Source: an uncultured Chlorobiales bacterium
Lineage (GTDB): Bacteria; Bacteroidota; Chlorobiia; Chlorobiales; Chlorobiaceae
Direction of reading: 5' to 3'
Length of the DNA: 64,000 nucleotides
Assembly: GCA_903929135.1 (NCBI GenBank)
Contig: CAIYTH010000048.1
Location: 1-64,000, forward strand
Shown: positions 1 through 9,018 of the stretch, piece after piece
Numbering within the stretch: position 1 is the stretch's first letter
Layout of the letters: every line of letters starts with the position of its first letter
Program-made: the position numbers and the translations under genes
The notes under the pieces: model-generated
Databases searched by the model: none
Seen by the model: only the letters and a program-made list of their open reading frames with translations
Told to the model about the DNA's origin: nothing

Positions 1-247
1 GAACGGAGTGAAGGATCCATCCCCATCCTCTGCGCACCGCCATTCCGAGACACTCCATGGATTCTTCACTGACGCTCGGAATGACATGGACAGTACCTCA
101 CTCGTCACTGTTCTTTCCTCACCGTCACTCTGTCATCCTGAACGGAGTGAAGGATCCATCCCCATACTCTGCGCATCGGCATTCCGAGACACTCCATGGA
201 TTCTTCACTGACGCTCGGAATGACATGGACAGTACCTCACTCGTCAC
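1..247. repeat. Tandem intergenic repeat, two copies, period 139 bp
   Basis: The unit starting GAACGGAGTGAAGGATCC at position 1 recurs at 140 with very few differences; the second copy fades out near 247. Each copy holds the inverted pair CATTCCGAG / CTCGGAATG (41-49 with 75-83; 180-188 with 214-222) and a second pair built on GTGAAGGATCCAT and ATGGATTCTTCAC, so each copy can fold. Short motifs of this kind are dispersed between genes in many bacteria. Reading frames across it are not credible genes. The left edge of the window cuts the array, so more copies may lie upstream. Confidence 0.85.
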
Positions 248-261
248 TTGTCACGACAAAC

Positions 262-289
262 AAAAAATCCCGCCTTGGCGGGATTTTTT
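262..289. terminator. Bidirectional intrinsic terminator
   Basis: A perfect stem (AAAAAATCCCGCC, loop TT, GGCGGGATTTTTT) gives a T-run on both strands. It lies 16 bp beyond the bchU stop codon and should end the minus-strand bchU transcript. Confidence 0.9.
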
Positions 290-305
290 GTTTGTGTCTT
301 CAGGC

Positions 306-1325
306 TCAGGCTGGCTTCACGGCCTCGCAGTAGAGGTGTTCGTACTTCCTGACGATCCGGACGTCGGTAAAACCGAGCGACTGGAGGATTTCACGATACG
401 TATCCTGCTTCTTGAAACCGAGCACCGAGAAGGGCATGCCGGCACCGAGGATATAGTGGCTCAGGTAGTCGTAGTTCGGGTTCTCATCCTCGTCTATGAT
501 CATGTCGAGGATGAGCACCTTGCCGCCGGGCACGATCGCATCGAACGCTTTCTTGCACATCATCGCTGTCAGCTGTTCGTTGGCCGTATAGAGGATGCGG
601 CAGAACATGACGGCGTCGGCCTGGGGATACTGGTCCCTGTAGATATCAACGGGAATACCCTGCAGGCGGTCGCCGAGACCCTTTTCCGCAGCGTTTTCAT
701 TGACCAGATCGATAGCGCCCGGCAGGTTGAGGATCGTGGAGCGGAGCGTCGTGTACTTTTTCAGGATTGCGGCAGAGATGTCGCCGATGCCTCCGCCCAC
801 GTCGACGAGGGTTTTGGCGTTCGAAAGATCGGCCTCTTCAAGAAGCAGCTGGATGGAGAAATGGGCGTTGCTGCGGTGGATCTCCTCGAAATACCAGTTT
901 TCTTCCTTGGTGACCGGCGGATAGGAGACTTCACCCTTGTAGTTCATCTTGCCTCTGACGGCATCGGCGATCTTCAGGTAGAATGTATCGGCCATGTTCG
1001 TCATCGCTTTCGCCACCGGAACCATGTAAAGGTTCGGGGTTTCGGGATTCGGCAGGAACATGTTTTTTGCAAAGTCGGAAAGGCTCCACTTGCCATCTTT
1101 TTCGGTGGTAAGGCCGATCTGGCGAAGCGCTTCAAGAAGCATGGCAAGCCTCGGCGGAACAGCCCCGGCTGCGGCGGCGATCGACTCCACATCCTTCGCC
1201 TCGTGGGCGAGATGCGTAAACAGGTCGAGTTCGAGTGCGGCCTTCAGGCAACCAAGCTCGACAAGTCCCTTGAAGACAAGCTGGTGTGCCCGGTGGCTTT
1301 GCTGCAGTAAATCGCTGTTGTTCAT
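306..1325 (-). CDS. bchU: Bacteriochlorophyllide C-20 methyltransferase BchU
   Basis: 339 residues. BchU transfers a methyl group from S-adenosylmethionine to the C-20 meso carbon of the chlorin ring, turning BChl d-type into BChl c-type (or f into e) pigments of the chlorosome. The sequence shows an N-terminal dimerisation/winged-helix region (about 1-110), the SAM-binding loop DVGGGIGD at 175-182, and Tyr246 (in CRILYTANEQ) and His290 (in YLSHYILGAG). As I recall, these two residues were proposed from the Chlorobaculum tepidum BchU structure as the acid/base and central-metal ligand. Length and whole-protein similarity match that enzyme. It is the last gene of a minus-strand trio and is followed by a strong terminator. 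Its presence implies a BChl c- or e-producing organism. Confidence 0.95.
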   Translation of the reverse strand: MNNSDLLQQSHRAHQLVFKGLVELGCLKAALELDLFTHLAHEAKDVESIAAAAGAVPPRLAMLLEALRQIGLTTEKDGKWSLSDFAKNMFLPNPETPNLYMVPVAKAMTNMADTFYLKIADAVRGKMNYKGEVSYPPVTKEENWYFEEIHRSNAHFSIQLLLEEADLSNAKTLVDVGGGIGDISAAILKKYTTLRSTILNLPGAIDLVNENAAEKGLGDRLQGIPVDIYRDQYPQADAVMFCRILYTANEQLTAMMCKKAFDAIVPGGKVLILDMIIDEDENPNYDYLSHYILGAGMPFSVLGFKKQDTYREILQSLGFTDVRIVRKYEHLYCEAVKPA

Positions 1326-1376
1326 GTCGTGAATGCTGAATGGTTAAAAGAAATTATTGGAGATGGTGCTGCCGTA

Positions 1377-2768
1377 CTATCGTTTATTCCCGATATGGTG
1401 CTCGGCCTCGAAAACCCTCAACTCCTCCCTGATGTTTTTCCTGAACGCGAGGCTGGTGACGAGGTTAAGCAACTTGTAGGGGTTGCGCCGAACCCTGTTG
1501 GCGATGAATTTCAATGAGTAGACCCGGTAATAGCTCTTCATGAACTTGTGCTGGAACACCACCGGATCGTGGTCGCCCGCATCAACCACCAGGTTCATGG
1601 CGTTGTATTTTTCCCAGTCTTCGTCGACGATCAGCCCCTTGTTCCTGTACTCCCAGTACATGGCGGTGCCGGGGTATGGGGTGATGATCTGGAAGATCGG
1701 CATGAAAACGCTGTTCTTTCCGACGAACCGGACAAGTTCGTCCATGTCCTCGAGGGTGTCGAGCGCCGGGTTGAAGAGGAAATTCCCCTGGATGTTCAAC
1801 CCCGCCTGGCGGCACTCCTCGATCAGTTTCGAGAACTGGTCTGCCGAGTTGACGTGCCCCTTGTTGTAAGCCTCGAGGGTGCTTTGCTTGATCGATTCGA
1901 AGCCGACCAGCACCATGATGCATCCGGATTCGACGAGCTTTCTGACCGTCTCACGGTCTTCGAGGAAATTGATGCTGAAGAAGACGCTGTAGTTGATATC
2001 GCACTCCCTGATCAGGTCGAGCGTCTCCCAGAGTCGCTTCTTGCTCACGCCGAGGTTTTCGTCGCACAGCATGAACCAGGGCTTCGACGATTTGCCGTTC
2101 GCCTTGAAAAACACCCTCTTGGCGGTTTCGATCTGCCGTTTGAGTTCATCGGGTTTCTGGGCCCGGTAGAGCTTTCCGGTAAAATTCGGGGTGACGCAGA
2201 AGGAGCATTCGAACGGGCACCCCCTGGTGACATAGATCGGAATGGCTCTGGTACCGTCGACCTTTTCACGTTTGGAAGCCTTGGCGATGCGCTCGTAGTC
2301 GAGGGGCACGATCTCTTTGACCTGGGGAAAGTCCTTGGAGTCGTAACGGGGCTTGAGGCGATGAAAGGAAACGTCGTCCAGTACCGTCTGCCAGAGGTTT
2401 TCAGCCTCGCCGGTGACAAGGCAGTCAGCATGGGGAGAGGCCTCTTCGGCATTGAACGAAACATGCAGGCCGCCGAGGATGACGGTCGTGCCTTTTGCCC
2501 GGAACCTGTCGGCAATTTCGTAACCGCGGGTGGCATCGATCGTCCGCGAGGTGATGCCGACGAAATCGTAGTCGCCATCATAATCGATGGTATCCCCGAA
2601 GTGTTCATCGACCATTTCGATGTGATGGCACGCAGGAGTGAGGCTCACCAGGACACCGAGAGCCATGTTGAACAGCGGCTTCTGGTTGGATTTGGAATCC
2701 TTTTTCCCTTTCGGGGCGATGAGAAGGATCTTGAGAGGTTTACTACCGTATGATTCAAGTCCGCTCAT
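1377..2768 (-). CDS. B12-binding-domain radical SAM protein, BchE/BchQ/BchR-like
   Basis: 463 residues. The N-terminal half (about 12-135) has a Rossmann-like cobalamin-binding fold of the type lacking the DxHxxG motif; [16 protein letters not shown] and TGEAE are typical. The radical SAM cluster motif CPFECSFC follows, with Cys184, Cys188 and Cys191. Relatives include BchE and the BChl side-chain methyltransferases BchQ and BchR. It sits 51 bp upstream of bchU on the same strand, so a role in chlorophyll or chlorosome-pigment modification is an inference from context. I cannot tell from sequence alone whether it is one of the named enzymes, so no symbol is given. The ATG start at 2768 gives a normal N-terminus. 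Confidence 0.8.
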   Translation of the reverse strand: MSGLESYGSKPLKILLIAPKGKKDSKSNQKPLFNMALGVLVSLTPACHHIEMVDEHFGDTIDYDGDYDFVGITSRTIDATRGYEIADRFRAKGTTVILGGLHVSFNAEEASPHADCLVTGEAENLWQTVLDDVSFHRLKPRYDSKDFPQVKEIVPLDYERIAKASKREKVDGTRAIPIYVTRGCPFECSFCVTPNFTGKLYRAQKPDELKRQIETAKRVFFKANGKSSKPWFMLCDENLGVSKKRLWETLDLIRECDINYSVFFSINFLEDRETVRKLVESGCIMVLVGFESIKQSTLEAYNKGHVNSADQFSKLIEECRQAGLNIQGNFLFNPALDTLEDMDELVRFVGKNSVFMPIFQIITPYPGTAMYWEYRNKGLIVDEDWEKYNAMNLVVDAGDHDPVVFQHKFMKSYYRVYSLKFIANRVRRNPYKLLNLVTSLAFRKNIREELRVFEAEHHIGNKR

Positions 2769-2873
2769 GCTCGATTGTTTCTGTTGACAGGTTTCCGACT
2801 CTTGTGTTCAAATAACCGGACCAGCCGCCCCCTGGCCTGATGATGAGGGCGAGAGACCCGCAAAAGGAAGCGT

Positions 2874-4097
2874 TCAGCCGAGCTCTTTCTCGTAACGGTT
2901 CGGCGCACGATGCTCCTTGTGGCTGTTCAGGTCGAAGGGCACATGCAGCCACTTGTCCTGGAAGTACGCATCGCCGGGCTCGAGACCGGTAAGGCTGAGC
3001 GGAAGCGTGATGATTTTGCGCTGGTTGCCCATGTGGATGAACAGTTCATCGCCGGTCACCCATACGTCGATTTCAGAAGGGTTCGCGAACATGAGCTTCA
3101 ACTGGACTTCATAAAGCTCCTTGGTCCTGACGAACCTGATCGGCGGTTCATCGTACATCATGTCGGCAGGATCGGTGTCGCCATACATGTCGCGCGCGAA
3201 CTGGTCGAGAGCCTTCAGGCCGACAACCTCCTGGTCGTACATCTTCAGCTTCCTGACCGGCAGCGGTGAGAAGCCGGCTTCGATCTGTGCCAGGTACTTC
3301 TGCTGGATGCCTTTCCATTTCTCGAGGTAGCCGCTCTCCTCGTTGACGTCGAGCAGCCTGTTCACCAGAACCATGTCAACCTTGAAGCCATAGAGGTTCA
3401 GGTAGGTCAGTGCCCGCATGGTCTCCTTGATCGACATCTTCTCGGCATTCATGACCAGCCGGACCGTCGAGTTGAGGTTGTCCGTCAGCAGTTCACGGAT
3501 CCCCTCGAGTTCGTCGAAAACCTGATCGACAGAATCGATGGCGGCTTCGTTCGGGATATAGCTCGCAATCTTGTCCGACATCTTCGAAAGCGGCTTGCTG
3601 AGCGGCCTGACGATATACTTGGTGACATTCTTGACGGCCTTGATCCCCCATGAGAGCGTGTCGGGAAGGGAGAGCAGCCTCAGGGTTTCACCGGTCGGAG
3701 CGGTATCGAGCACAAGGGCGTCATACAGGCCGGAGTTCTTGTATCTCTTGATCCTCAGGAGCGAAAACAGCTCTTCCATGCCGGGCAGGATCGTCATTTC
3801 ATCGGTCATGACTCCTCCAACCCCCTGCGCCATGAAAATACGCGAATAGAACTTCTGGACTTCCGACCAGTTCTCCTTCAGGTCCACGTATGGATTGACT
3901 TCGATGGCATGAAGGTTTTCCCTGACTTTCGTAGGTTCGGCACCGAGAGGCAGATTGAACGAGTCGGAAAGACTGTGGGCGGGATCGGTCGAAAGGATCA
4001 GGGTGCGGTAGCCTAACTGGGACAACCGGACGGCCGTCGCAGCTGAAACACTTGTCTTCCCAACACCACCCTTACCTGTAAATGTTAAAATTCGCAC
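2874..4097 (-). CDS. ArsA/Get3-type anion-transporting or tail-anchored-protein ATPase
   Basis: 407 residues with a GTG start. The deviant Walker A loop GKGGVGKT is at residues 8-15, followed by the switch region STDPAHSLSDSF and the Walker B-like VLDTAPTGETLRLL, all hallmarks of the ArsA/Get3 family. It is a single ATPase half, unlike the doubled arsenite pump subunit, and has a C-terminal beta-rich extension ending near PFDLN. No arsenite permease or arsR lies nearby, so arsenic resistance is unlikely. Green sulfur bacteria carry several such ATPases of unclear function. It is first in the minus-strand trio with the radical SAM gene and bchU, suggesting a link to pigment or chlorosome assembly (inference). 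Confidence 0.85.
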   Translation of the reverse strand: MRILTFTGKGGVGKTSVSAATAVRLSQLGYRTLILSTDPAHSLSDSFNLPLGAEPTKVRENLHAIEVNPYVDLKENWSEVQKFYSRIFMAQGVGGVMTDEMTILPGMEELFSLLRIKRYKNSGLYDALVLDTAPTGETLRLLSLPDTLSWGIKAVKNVTKYIVRPLSKPLSKMSDKIASYIPNEAAIDSVDQVFDELEGIRELLTDNLNSTVRLVMNAEKMSIKETMRALTYLNLYGFKVDMVLVNRLLDVNEESGYLEKWKGIQQKYLAQIEAGFSPLPVRKLKMYDQEVVGLKALDQFARDMYGDTDPADMMYDEPPIRFVRTKELYEVQLKLMFANPSEIDVWVTGDELFIHMGNQRKIITLPLSLTGLEPGDAYFQDKWLHVPFDLNSHKEHRAPNRYEKELG

Positions 4098-4525
4098 GCT
4101 GATTCTGGATTTAAATATAGGTGTCGCCTCTTCAACGCTTCCGGCAGGTCAATCCGGAACGGATCCTCTGAAAATCAGGTGCCACAATGCCACAGGTCGC
4201 TACCAATCATCTCTTCCACTGGAGTCAATCCGTACAGGCTTACCTGAAAATTGCAAGCTCCAATATATCACCTCATCCGACAAGAACAAAAAATGTAAAC
4301 GCTCCACCGCCCGGGAAACGATGCGTGCCGGCGGGAATGCGTACGTTTTACTCCAAATCGACCAGCAGGCGCCAAAACGCCTGAGATCCTGACTTGTTGC
4401 GCCTCTCCGATTTACCGCCCGATGAGGGCAATCAGAAAGATAATGGCTATATTGGGCATATGACTGCTGAACCAGAACTGCCGTCAGTCCCCTTCCGGCT
4501 CCGGCAAGCCACCAACTGAAATATC
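4098..4525. other. Intergenic gap between ArsA-like gene and moaCB
   Basis: This divergent gap must hold the promoters for both flanking operons. I see no convincing gene, RNA or strong hairpin. A 65-codon frame at 4187-4384 has no ribosome-binding site and unconvincing composition. Confidence 0.5.
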
Positions 4526-5464
4526 ATGGAATTCTCTCACCTTGACCCAAGCGGCATGGTCCGCATGGTCGACGTATCCGGAAAACCGCCGGCACGCCGC
4601 GAGGCAAGCGCTTCGGGCTGGATCGCGATGCGGCCGGAGACGATTCGCCTGCTCGAACGGGATGAGATGCCCAAGGGTCATGTGCTTGCAGCGGCAAAGA
4701 TCGCCGGCATCCAGGCGGCAAAGCAGACCGCCGCACTCATTCCCCTCTGCCATCAGCTGAACCTCTCATGGATCGACCTGTGTTTCGACATCCATGAGGC
4801 GCGCATCGGCATCACTGCCACCGTCAGGACCAGGGAGTCGACCGGCGTCGAAATGGAGGCCCTCACCGCAGTTTCGGTCGCAGCCCTGACGATCTACGAT
4901 ATGTGCAAGGCCGTGGACAAACAGATGGAGATCGGCGGCATCAGGCTGGAAATGAAAACTGGCGGCAAGCTGCAGGCAGCGACGGAGTACCGCCCGAAAA
5001 CCGCCATTCTGGTCATGTCAGACTCGATATCGTCGGGCATCGGCATCGACCGGTCTGGCGCCTTGCTCAGGGAGGGGTTCGAAGCCGCGGGATGCACGAT
5101 TCGGGAGGTCGCGATCGTACCCGACGACCCCTCGGAAATCGAATCAAGGGTCGATGGATGGATCAGGGACGGCATCGAACTGATCGTCACCTCGGGAGGC
5201 ACCGGACTCGGGCCGAGGGATCTGGCCATCGAGACGCTCGTGCCCAGATTCACCAGGCGCCTGACCGGCGTCGAGCACGCGCTGTTCCAGTGGGGACAGG
5301 GCAAGCTCCGCACGGCGATGCTCTCCAGGCTCGCGGCAGGAGTCATCGGCAGCACCATCGTCGTCTGTCTTCCCGGAAGCCCCGGAGCTGCCGGTGACGC
5401 GATCGAGGTTCTCGTACCCGGGATATTCCACGCGTTTGCAATGATGAAGGGAGAGGGCCACTGA
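4526..5464 (+). CDS. moaCB: Bifunctional MoaC-MoaB/MogA molybdenum cofactor protein
   Basis: 312 residues, two domains fused. Residues 1-150 are MoaC (cyclic pyranopterin monophosphate synthase), with LIPLCHQLNL at 71-80, TGVEMEALTAVSVAAL and YDMCKAVDK at 124-132; Asp125 and Lys128 match the family's catalytic pair. Residues from about 158 to the end are a MoaB/MogA-type molybdopterin adenylyltransferase domain, with TSGGTGLGPRDLAIETL and the PGSPGA loop. MoaC works with MoaA early in the pathway, and MogA activates molybdopterin with AMP before MoeA inserts the metal. The gene opens a four-gene plus-strand operon; moeA starts 2 bp after its stop. Confidence 0.93.
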   Translation: MEFSHLDPSGMVRMVDVSGKPPARREASASGWIAMRPETIRLLERDEMPKGHVLAAAKIAGIQAAKQTAALIPLCHQLNLSWIDLCFDIHEARIGITATVRTRESTGVEMEALTAVSVAALTIYDMCKAVDKQMEIGGIRLEMKTGGKLQAATEYRPKTAILVMSDSISSGIGIDRSGALLREGFEAAGCTIREVAIVPDDPSEIESRVDGWIRDGIELIVTSGGTGLGPRDLAIETLVPRFTRRLTGVEHALFQWGQGKLRTAMLSRLAAGVIGSTIVVCLPGSPGAAGDAIEVLVPGIFHAFAMMKGEGH

Positions 5465-5466
5465 CC

Positions 5467-6693
5467 ATGATCACGGTACCTGAAGCGCACGGGATCATCA
5501 GGGCATCGACCCGCATATCCCTCGACACAGAACGCGTACCCCTGCATGAGCTGTCGGGCCGTGTGATCGCCGAGGATGTCTTCGCAGGCTTCCCGATGCC
5601 CCGGTTCACCAACGCTGCCATGGACGGTTTTGCGGTCATGATCGCAGACATCGGCAACGCTTCCCGGAACCTGCCCGTTCTCCTGCCGGTCGCACAGGAG
5701 ATCAAGGCCGGTGCGCAGTCCACGATGCCGCTCGCGGTCGGCACCTGCGCCAGGATCATGACCGGAGCCCCGATGCCGGATGGTGCCGACACGGTCATCC
5801 CGTTCGAGGAGACCAGCGGATTCGGCCATCCCGTAGTGGAGTTCTACAGGACCCTGAAACGCGGATCGAACATCCGCCACGCAGGAGAAGAGGTCCGAAG
5901 CGGCCAGCTGCTCATACCGAAAGGTTCGCGAGCCACCCCGGCAGAAATCGCCATCCTCGCCGCCTTCGGTGTTTCGGCACCGCCTGCTTACCGAAAACCG
6001 AACGTGGCGCTGGTGACCGTCGGCGACGAACTCCGGATACCGGGTGAAGCGGCCGAGCCACTCTCCATCTACAACAGCAACCTGCCCATGCTCGAAGCAT
6101 GCATTCAGGCATCTGGCGCCGGAAAATGCGGGGCCTGGCAGCTTCCGGACGATCCCGTGCGTATCAGGAAAACCCTTGAAGAAGCCCTGGGGTCTTGCGA
6201 CCTCCTGGTAACTGCCGGCGGCATCTCCACCGGGCAATATGACTTCATGCAGGAAACGCTCACCTCCCTCGGGGTCGTACAGAAGTTCTGGCAGGTCGCC
6301 CAGAAGCCCGGCAAACCGCTCTATTTCGGCCTTGCCCCATCCGGCGCCCTGGTGTTCTCGCTGCCGGGCAACCCGGTCTCGGCCCTGGCCTGCTTCATCG
6401 AGTACTGCATGCCGGCACTCTCGAGAATACATGGCGCAGAGCCTTCGGCCAAAATCGAGGCCTGCCTCGACGAACCATTCCCGGTCGACCGTAACCGTCA
6501 CCGATTCCTCTTCGGAAGGGTCCGGGCAGAGGGCGGGCAGCTTCGCTGCCTCGCCTCGCCGAAAACCGATTCGCACATGCTCACGGCCGCTGGCGGGGCG
6601 AACTGCCTCATCGAGTCACCTCCTTCATCCGATCCGCTGCCGGCCGGCGCCATGGCCACCTGTAACCTGCTGCCCTGGGCCGAACGATGCTGA
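5467..6693 (+). CDS. moeA: Molybdopterin molybdenumtransferase MoeA
   Basis: 408 residues, the usual MoeA length. MoeA inserts molybdate into adenylylated molybdopterin. Visible family motifs are FTNAAMDGFAV near residue 47, IMTGAPMPDGADTVIPFEE, the MoaB-like fold segment VALVTVGDEL, and VTAGGISTGQYDF followed by KPGKPLYFG and SLPGNPVSA. It follows moaCB by 2 bp and its end overlaps the next gene by 7 bp, so translation is probably coupled. Confidence 0.95.
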   Translation: MITVPEAHGIIRASTRISLDTERVPLHELSGRVIAEDVFAGFPMPRFTNAAMDGFAVMIADIGNASRNLPVLLPVAQEIKAGAQSTMPLAVGTCARIMTGAPMPDGADTVIPFEETSGFGHPVVEFYRTLKRGSNIRHAGEEVRSGQLLIPKGSRATPAEIAILAAFGVSAPPAYRKPNVALVTVGDELRIPGEAAEPLSIYNSNLPMLEACIQASGAGKCGAWQLPDDPVRIRKTLEEALGSCDLLVTAGGISTGQYDFMQETLTSLGVVQKFWQVAQKPGKPLYFGLAPSGALVFSLPGNPVSALACFIEYCMPALSRIHGAEPSAKIEACLDEPFPVDRNRHRFLFGRVRAEGGQLRCLASPKTDSHMLTAAGGANCLIESPPSSDPLPAGAMATCNLLPWAERC

Positions 6694-7817
6694 GGAAAAC
6701 CGACAACCTGTTCCACCCTTTCGAAATCGCCGTCTGCGGGCTTTCGGGATCAGGAAAAACCACGCTCCTGACCGGAGTACTGCGGCATTTCCGTCAGTCA
6801 GGACATGAGCCTGCATATTTCAAACACGGCTGCCACCGTTTCGACATCGACCGGGAAGGCAAGGACTCTTTCCGCGCCGCAGAGGCGGGGGCCGTATCGG
6901 TCATGATAGCCGACCCGGACAAGGAAGCCCTTATCTCCAGCGGTTCGGGAAGCATCACGCAAAGCCCTGCAACGCTTGCCTGCGACATTCTCTTCATCGA
7001 GGGCCTGAAGGAGCTGCCGACCGCGAAGCTTCTGCTTGTCGATGCCAGGGGTGCCATCCTGCCTCTGCTGGACAACGGCGTTGTCCGCAATGTCATAGCG
7101 CTCGTGCACGAAAATCATCCGACCGGACTGGAACGGTTCGGATTGCCGGTATTCCACCGGAACGAGGTCGCGGAAATCGCCTCGTTCATCGAAGGACATC
7201 TTGCCGAACGGGCGTCAAAGGTTCCGCTCTACGGACTCGTGCTCGCCGGCGGGCGAAGTTCGAGAATGGGCACCGACAAGGCCCTGCTGAACTACAGCCA
7301 CCAGAACCAGCTTGCTGCGACGGCTTCGCTCCTGGCCGGGGTGTGCGGCAGGGTGTTCGTCTCGTGCAGGCAGGAACAGGCCGACGGATACGACCTGTTC
7401 GGCTGGACCGCCATCACCGACGCCTATCTCGACATGGGACCCATGGGCGGCCTTCTCACGGCTCAGCGATGCCATCCTGATGCAGCCTGGCTCGTCGCGG
7501 CTTGCGACTTCCCGCACATGGATGGGCGTACCCCTGCAGCGCTGGTGGCAGCCCGGAATCCGTTCAGGTTTGCAACGGCCTTCCATCAGCCCGGGAACGA
7601 ACGACCGGAACCGCTCTTCACGATTTACGAACCGAAATCCCGACTCCCGCTCCTCCGGCAGCACGGCACCGGCAACGACTCCCTCTCGTCGTTCCTCATG
7701 CATTCGAGGATCGCGGCAATCGAACCGGCGGATCCGGCAGGATTGCGCAACATCAACGACCGGGAAGCCATGGAGCTTGCCCTGAAGGCTATGCGCAGGA
7801 ACCAGAGCCCATGCTGA
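6687..7817 (+). CDS. MobB-MobA fusion, molybdenum cofactor guanylyltransferase
   Basis: 376 residues, two domains. Residues 1-170 are MobB-like, a P-loop GTP-binding protein, with GLSGSGKTTLL near residue 19 and FKHGCHRFDID. Residues from about 178 on are MobA, the nucleotidyltransferase that adds GMP to Mo-molybdopterin, with the signature LVLAGGRSSRMGTDKALL and the acidic motif AACDFPHM. MobB and MobA are separate proteins in E. coli; here they are one chain. MobA makes the bis-MGD cofactor of DMSO-reductase-family enzymes, so the organism probably has such enzymes elsewhere. Confidence 0.9.
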   Translation: MLRKTDNLFHPFEIAVCGLSGSGKTTLLTGVLRHFRQSGHEPAYFKHGCHRFDIDREGKDSFRAAEAGAVSVMIADPDKEALISSGSGSITQSPATLACDILFIEGLKELPTAKLLLVDARGAILPLLDNGVVRNVIALVHENHPTGLERFGLPVFHRNEVAEIASFIEGHLAERASKVPLYGLVLAGGRSSRMGTDKALLNYSHQNQLAATASLLAGVCGRVFVSCRQEQADGYDLFGWTAITDAYLDMGPMGGLLTAQRCHPDAAWLVAACDFPHMDGRTPAALVAARNPFRFATAFHQPGNERPEPLFTIYEPKSRLPLLRQHGTGNDSLSSFLMHSRIAAIEPADPAGLRNINDREAMELALKAMRRNQSPC

Positions 7818-8812
7818 TGCCCGAAAACCTCCAGCCAAACCTGATCGACCGCTACGGACGCACGATCGACTACATGCGCATCGCCATAACCGCTGCCTGC
7901 AACCTGCGATGCACCTACTGCCTTCGTGAAGATGACGCCGGGGTGGCCCGAAAGCAGGAACAGATGGACGCGGCTCAGATCGGCAGCATCATCGGTGTGC
8001 TCGGCCGGATGGGCATCAGGAAAATCCGGTTTACCGGTGGAGAACCGCTGCTCAGGAAAGATCTTCCGGAACTTGTCGCCATAGCCCGGGCAACACCCGG
8101 CATCGAAAGCGTCAAACTCACCACGAACGGTGTTCTCCTCGAAAAGCGCCTCCCCGAGCTCCTCGAAGCCGGGATCGACGGTATCAACCTGAGCCTGGAC
8201 ACCCTCGACCAGGCAAGATTCAGGTCAATCACACGCCGTGACGAATACCCACAAGTCCGCAAGGCCCTGGAAATCCTCAAGGAAATGCCGTCACTCAGGA
8301 TCAAGATCAACGTCCTGCTGCTCAGGGGAGTAAACGACGACGAAATACCTGCATTCGCCGAATTGACCCGTAACAGTGAGATCACGGTGCGTTTCATGGA
8401 ACTGCAACCTTTCGACGATCGTCAGATCTGGCGTACAGGACGGTTCATGGGGGCCGAGATGATCAGAGAGCGACTCCATTCCGCTTTTCCGGACATCGAT
8501 CCGATCACCGGCAGGGATACCGAACATTACAGCTTCCGGATTCCCGGCTGCAAAGGATCGATAGCCATCATACCGGCATACTCGCGCAACTTCTGCAGCC
8601 GATGTTCCCGCCTGAGAATTACCGCCGCCGGAAATCTTGTGAGCTGCCTGTACCGCAGGGAGAGCATCGACCTCATGCCGATCCTCAAAGGAGATTCGCC
8701 GGAAGAGACCCTGATCCTGACGATAGAAGATGCCGTAAGGAGGAAACCGCAGGATGGCCTGAAAAGCGGAGACGACAATGCGGTCACAAGCATGTCGCAG
8801 ATCGGCGGGTAG
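7811..8812 (+). CDS. moaA: GTP 3',8-cyclase MoaA
   Basis: 333 residues from the ATG at 7811, chosen because a GCAGGA ribosome-binding site lies about 10 bp upstream and the start overlaps the mobA end; the ATG at 7817 is the alternative. MoaA is a radical SAM enzyme with two 4Fe-4S clusters that rearranges GTP in the first cofactor step. The N-terminal cluster motif is CNLRCTYC (Cys30, Cys34, Cys37). The C-terminal cluster motif is NFCSRCSRLRITAAG followed by VSCLY. The conserved C-terminal Gly-Gly tail (SQIGG) is intact. A longer in-frame reading back to 7502 only runs over the mob gene. Confidence 0.95.
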   Translation: MLMPENLQPNLIDRYGRTIDYMRIAITAACNLRCTYCLREDDAGVARKQEQMDAAQIGSIIGVLGRMGIRKIRFTGGEPLLRKDLPELVAIARATPGIESVKLTTNGVLLEKRLPELLEAGIDGINLSLDTLDQARFRSITRRDEYPQVRKALEILKEMPSLRIKINVLLLRGVNDDEIPAFAELTRNSEITVRFMELQPFDDRQIWRTGRFMGAEMIRERLHSAFPDIDPITGRDTEHYSFRIPGCKGSIAIIPAYSRNFCSRCSRLRITAAGNLVSCLYRRESIDLMPILKGDSPEETLILTIEDAVRRKPQDGLKSGDDNAVTSMSQIGG

Positions 8813-8999
8813 CGTAGCCTCCGGATTCAGGAACCGGCAGAGACCGCAGGCTCCTGCGGCCCCCCTTGGTCGCCGAGCAGATCATCGTCAGCGGATCATC
8901 AAAGTGAAGCACGCCGTCCGGGACGGCTCGGAAAAAGAGGCGGGGGTGCTTGCTGCCGGTGTGAAGCATTATGCAACAACAGATTTCACGACACTCCTC

Positions 9000-9018
9000 C
9001 CGTCAGGATTCCTGACGG
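9000..9018. other. Perfect 8-bp hairpin after the TetR gene
   Basis: CCGTCAGG, loop ATT, CCTGACGG. It abuts the stop codon of the minus-strand TetR gene and lies about 190 bp after moaA. There is no T-run on either strand, so it may be a weak terminator or an RNA-stabilising stem. Confidence 0.5.

Noticed and set aside
4187-4384. A 65-codon frame between the ArsA-like gene and moaCB.
   Set aside because: No ribosome-binding site and no recognisable composition; treated as intergenic.
4894-6576. A 560-codon minus-strand frame opposite moaCB and moeA.
   Set aside because: It is a shadow of GC-rich coding DNA; the plus-strand genes have clear domains and the antisense product is low-complexity and unlike any family.
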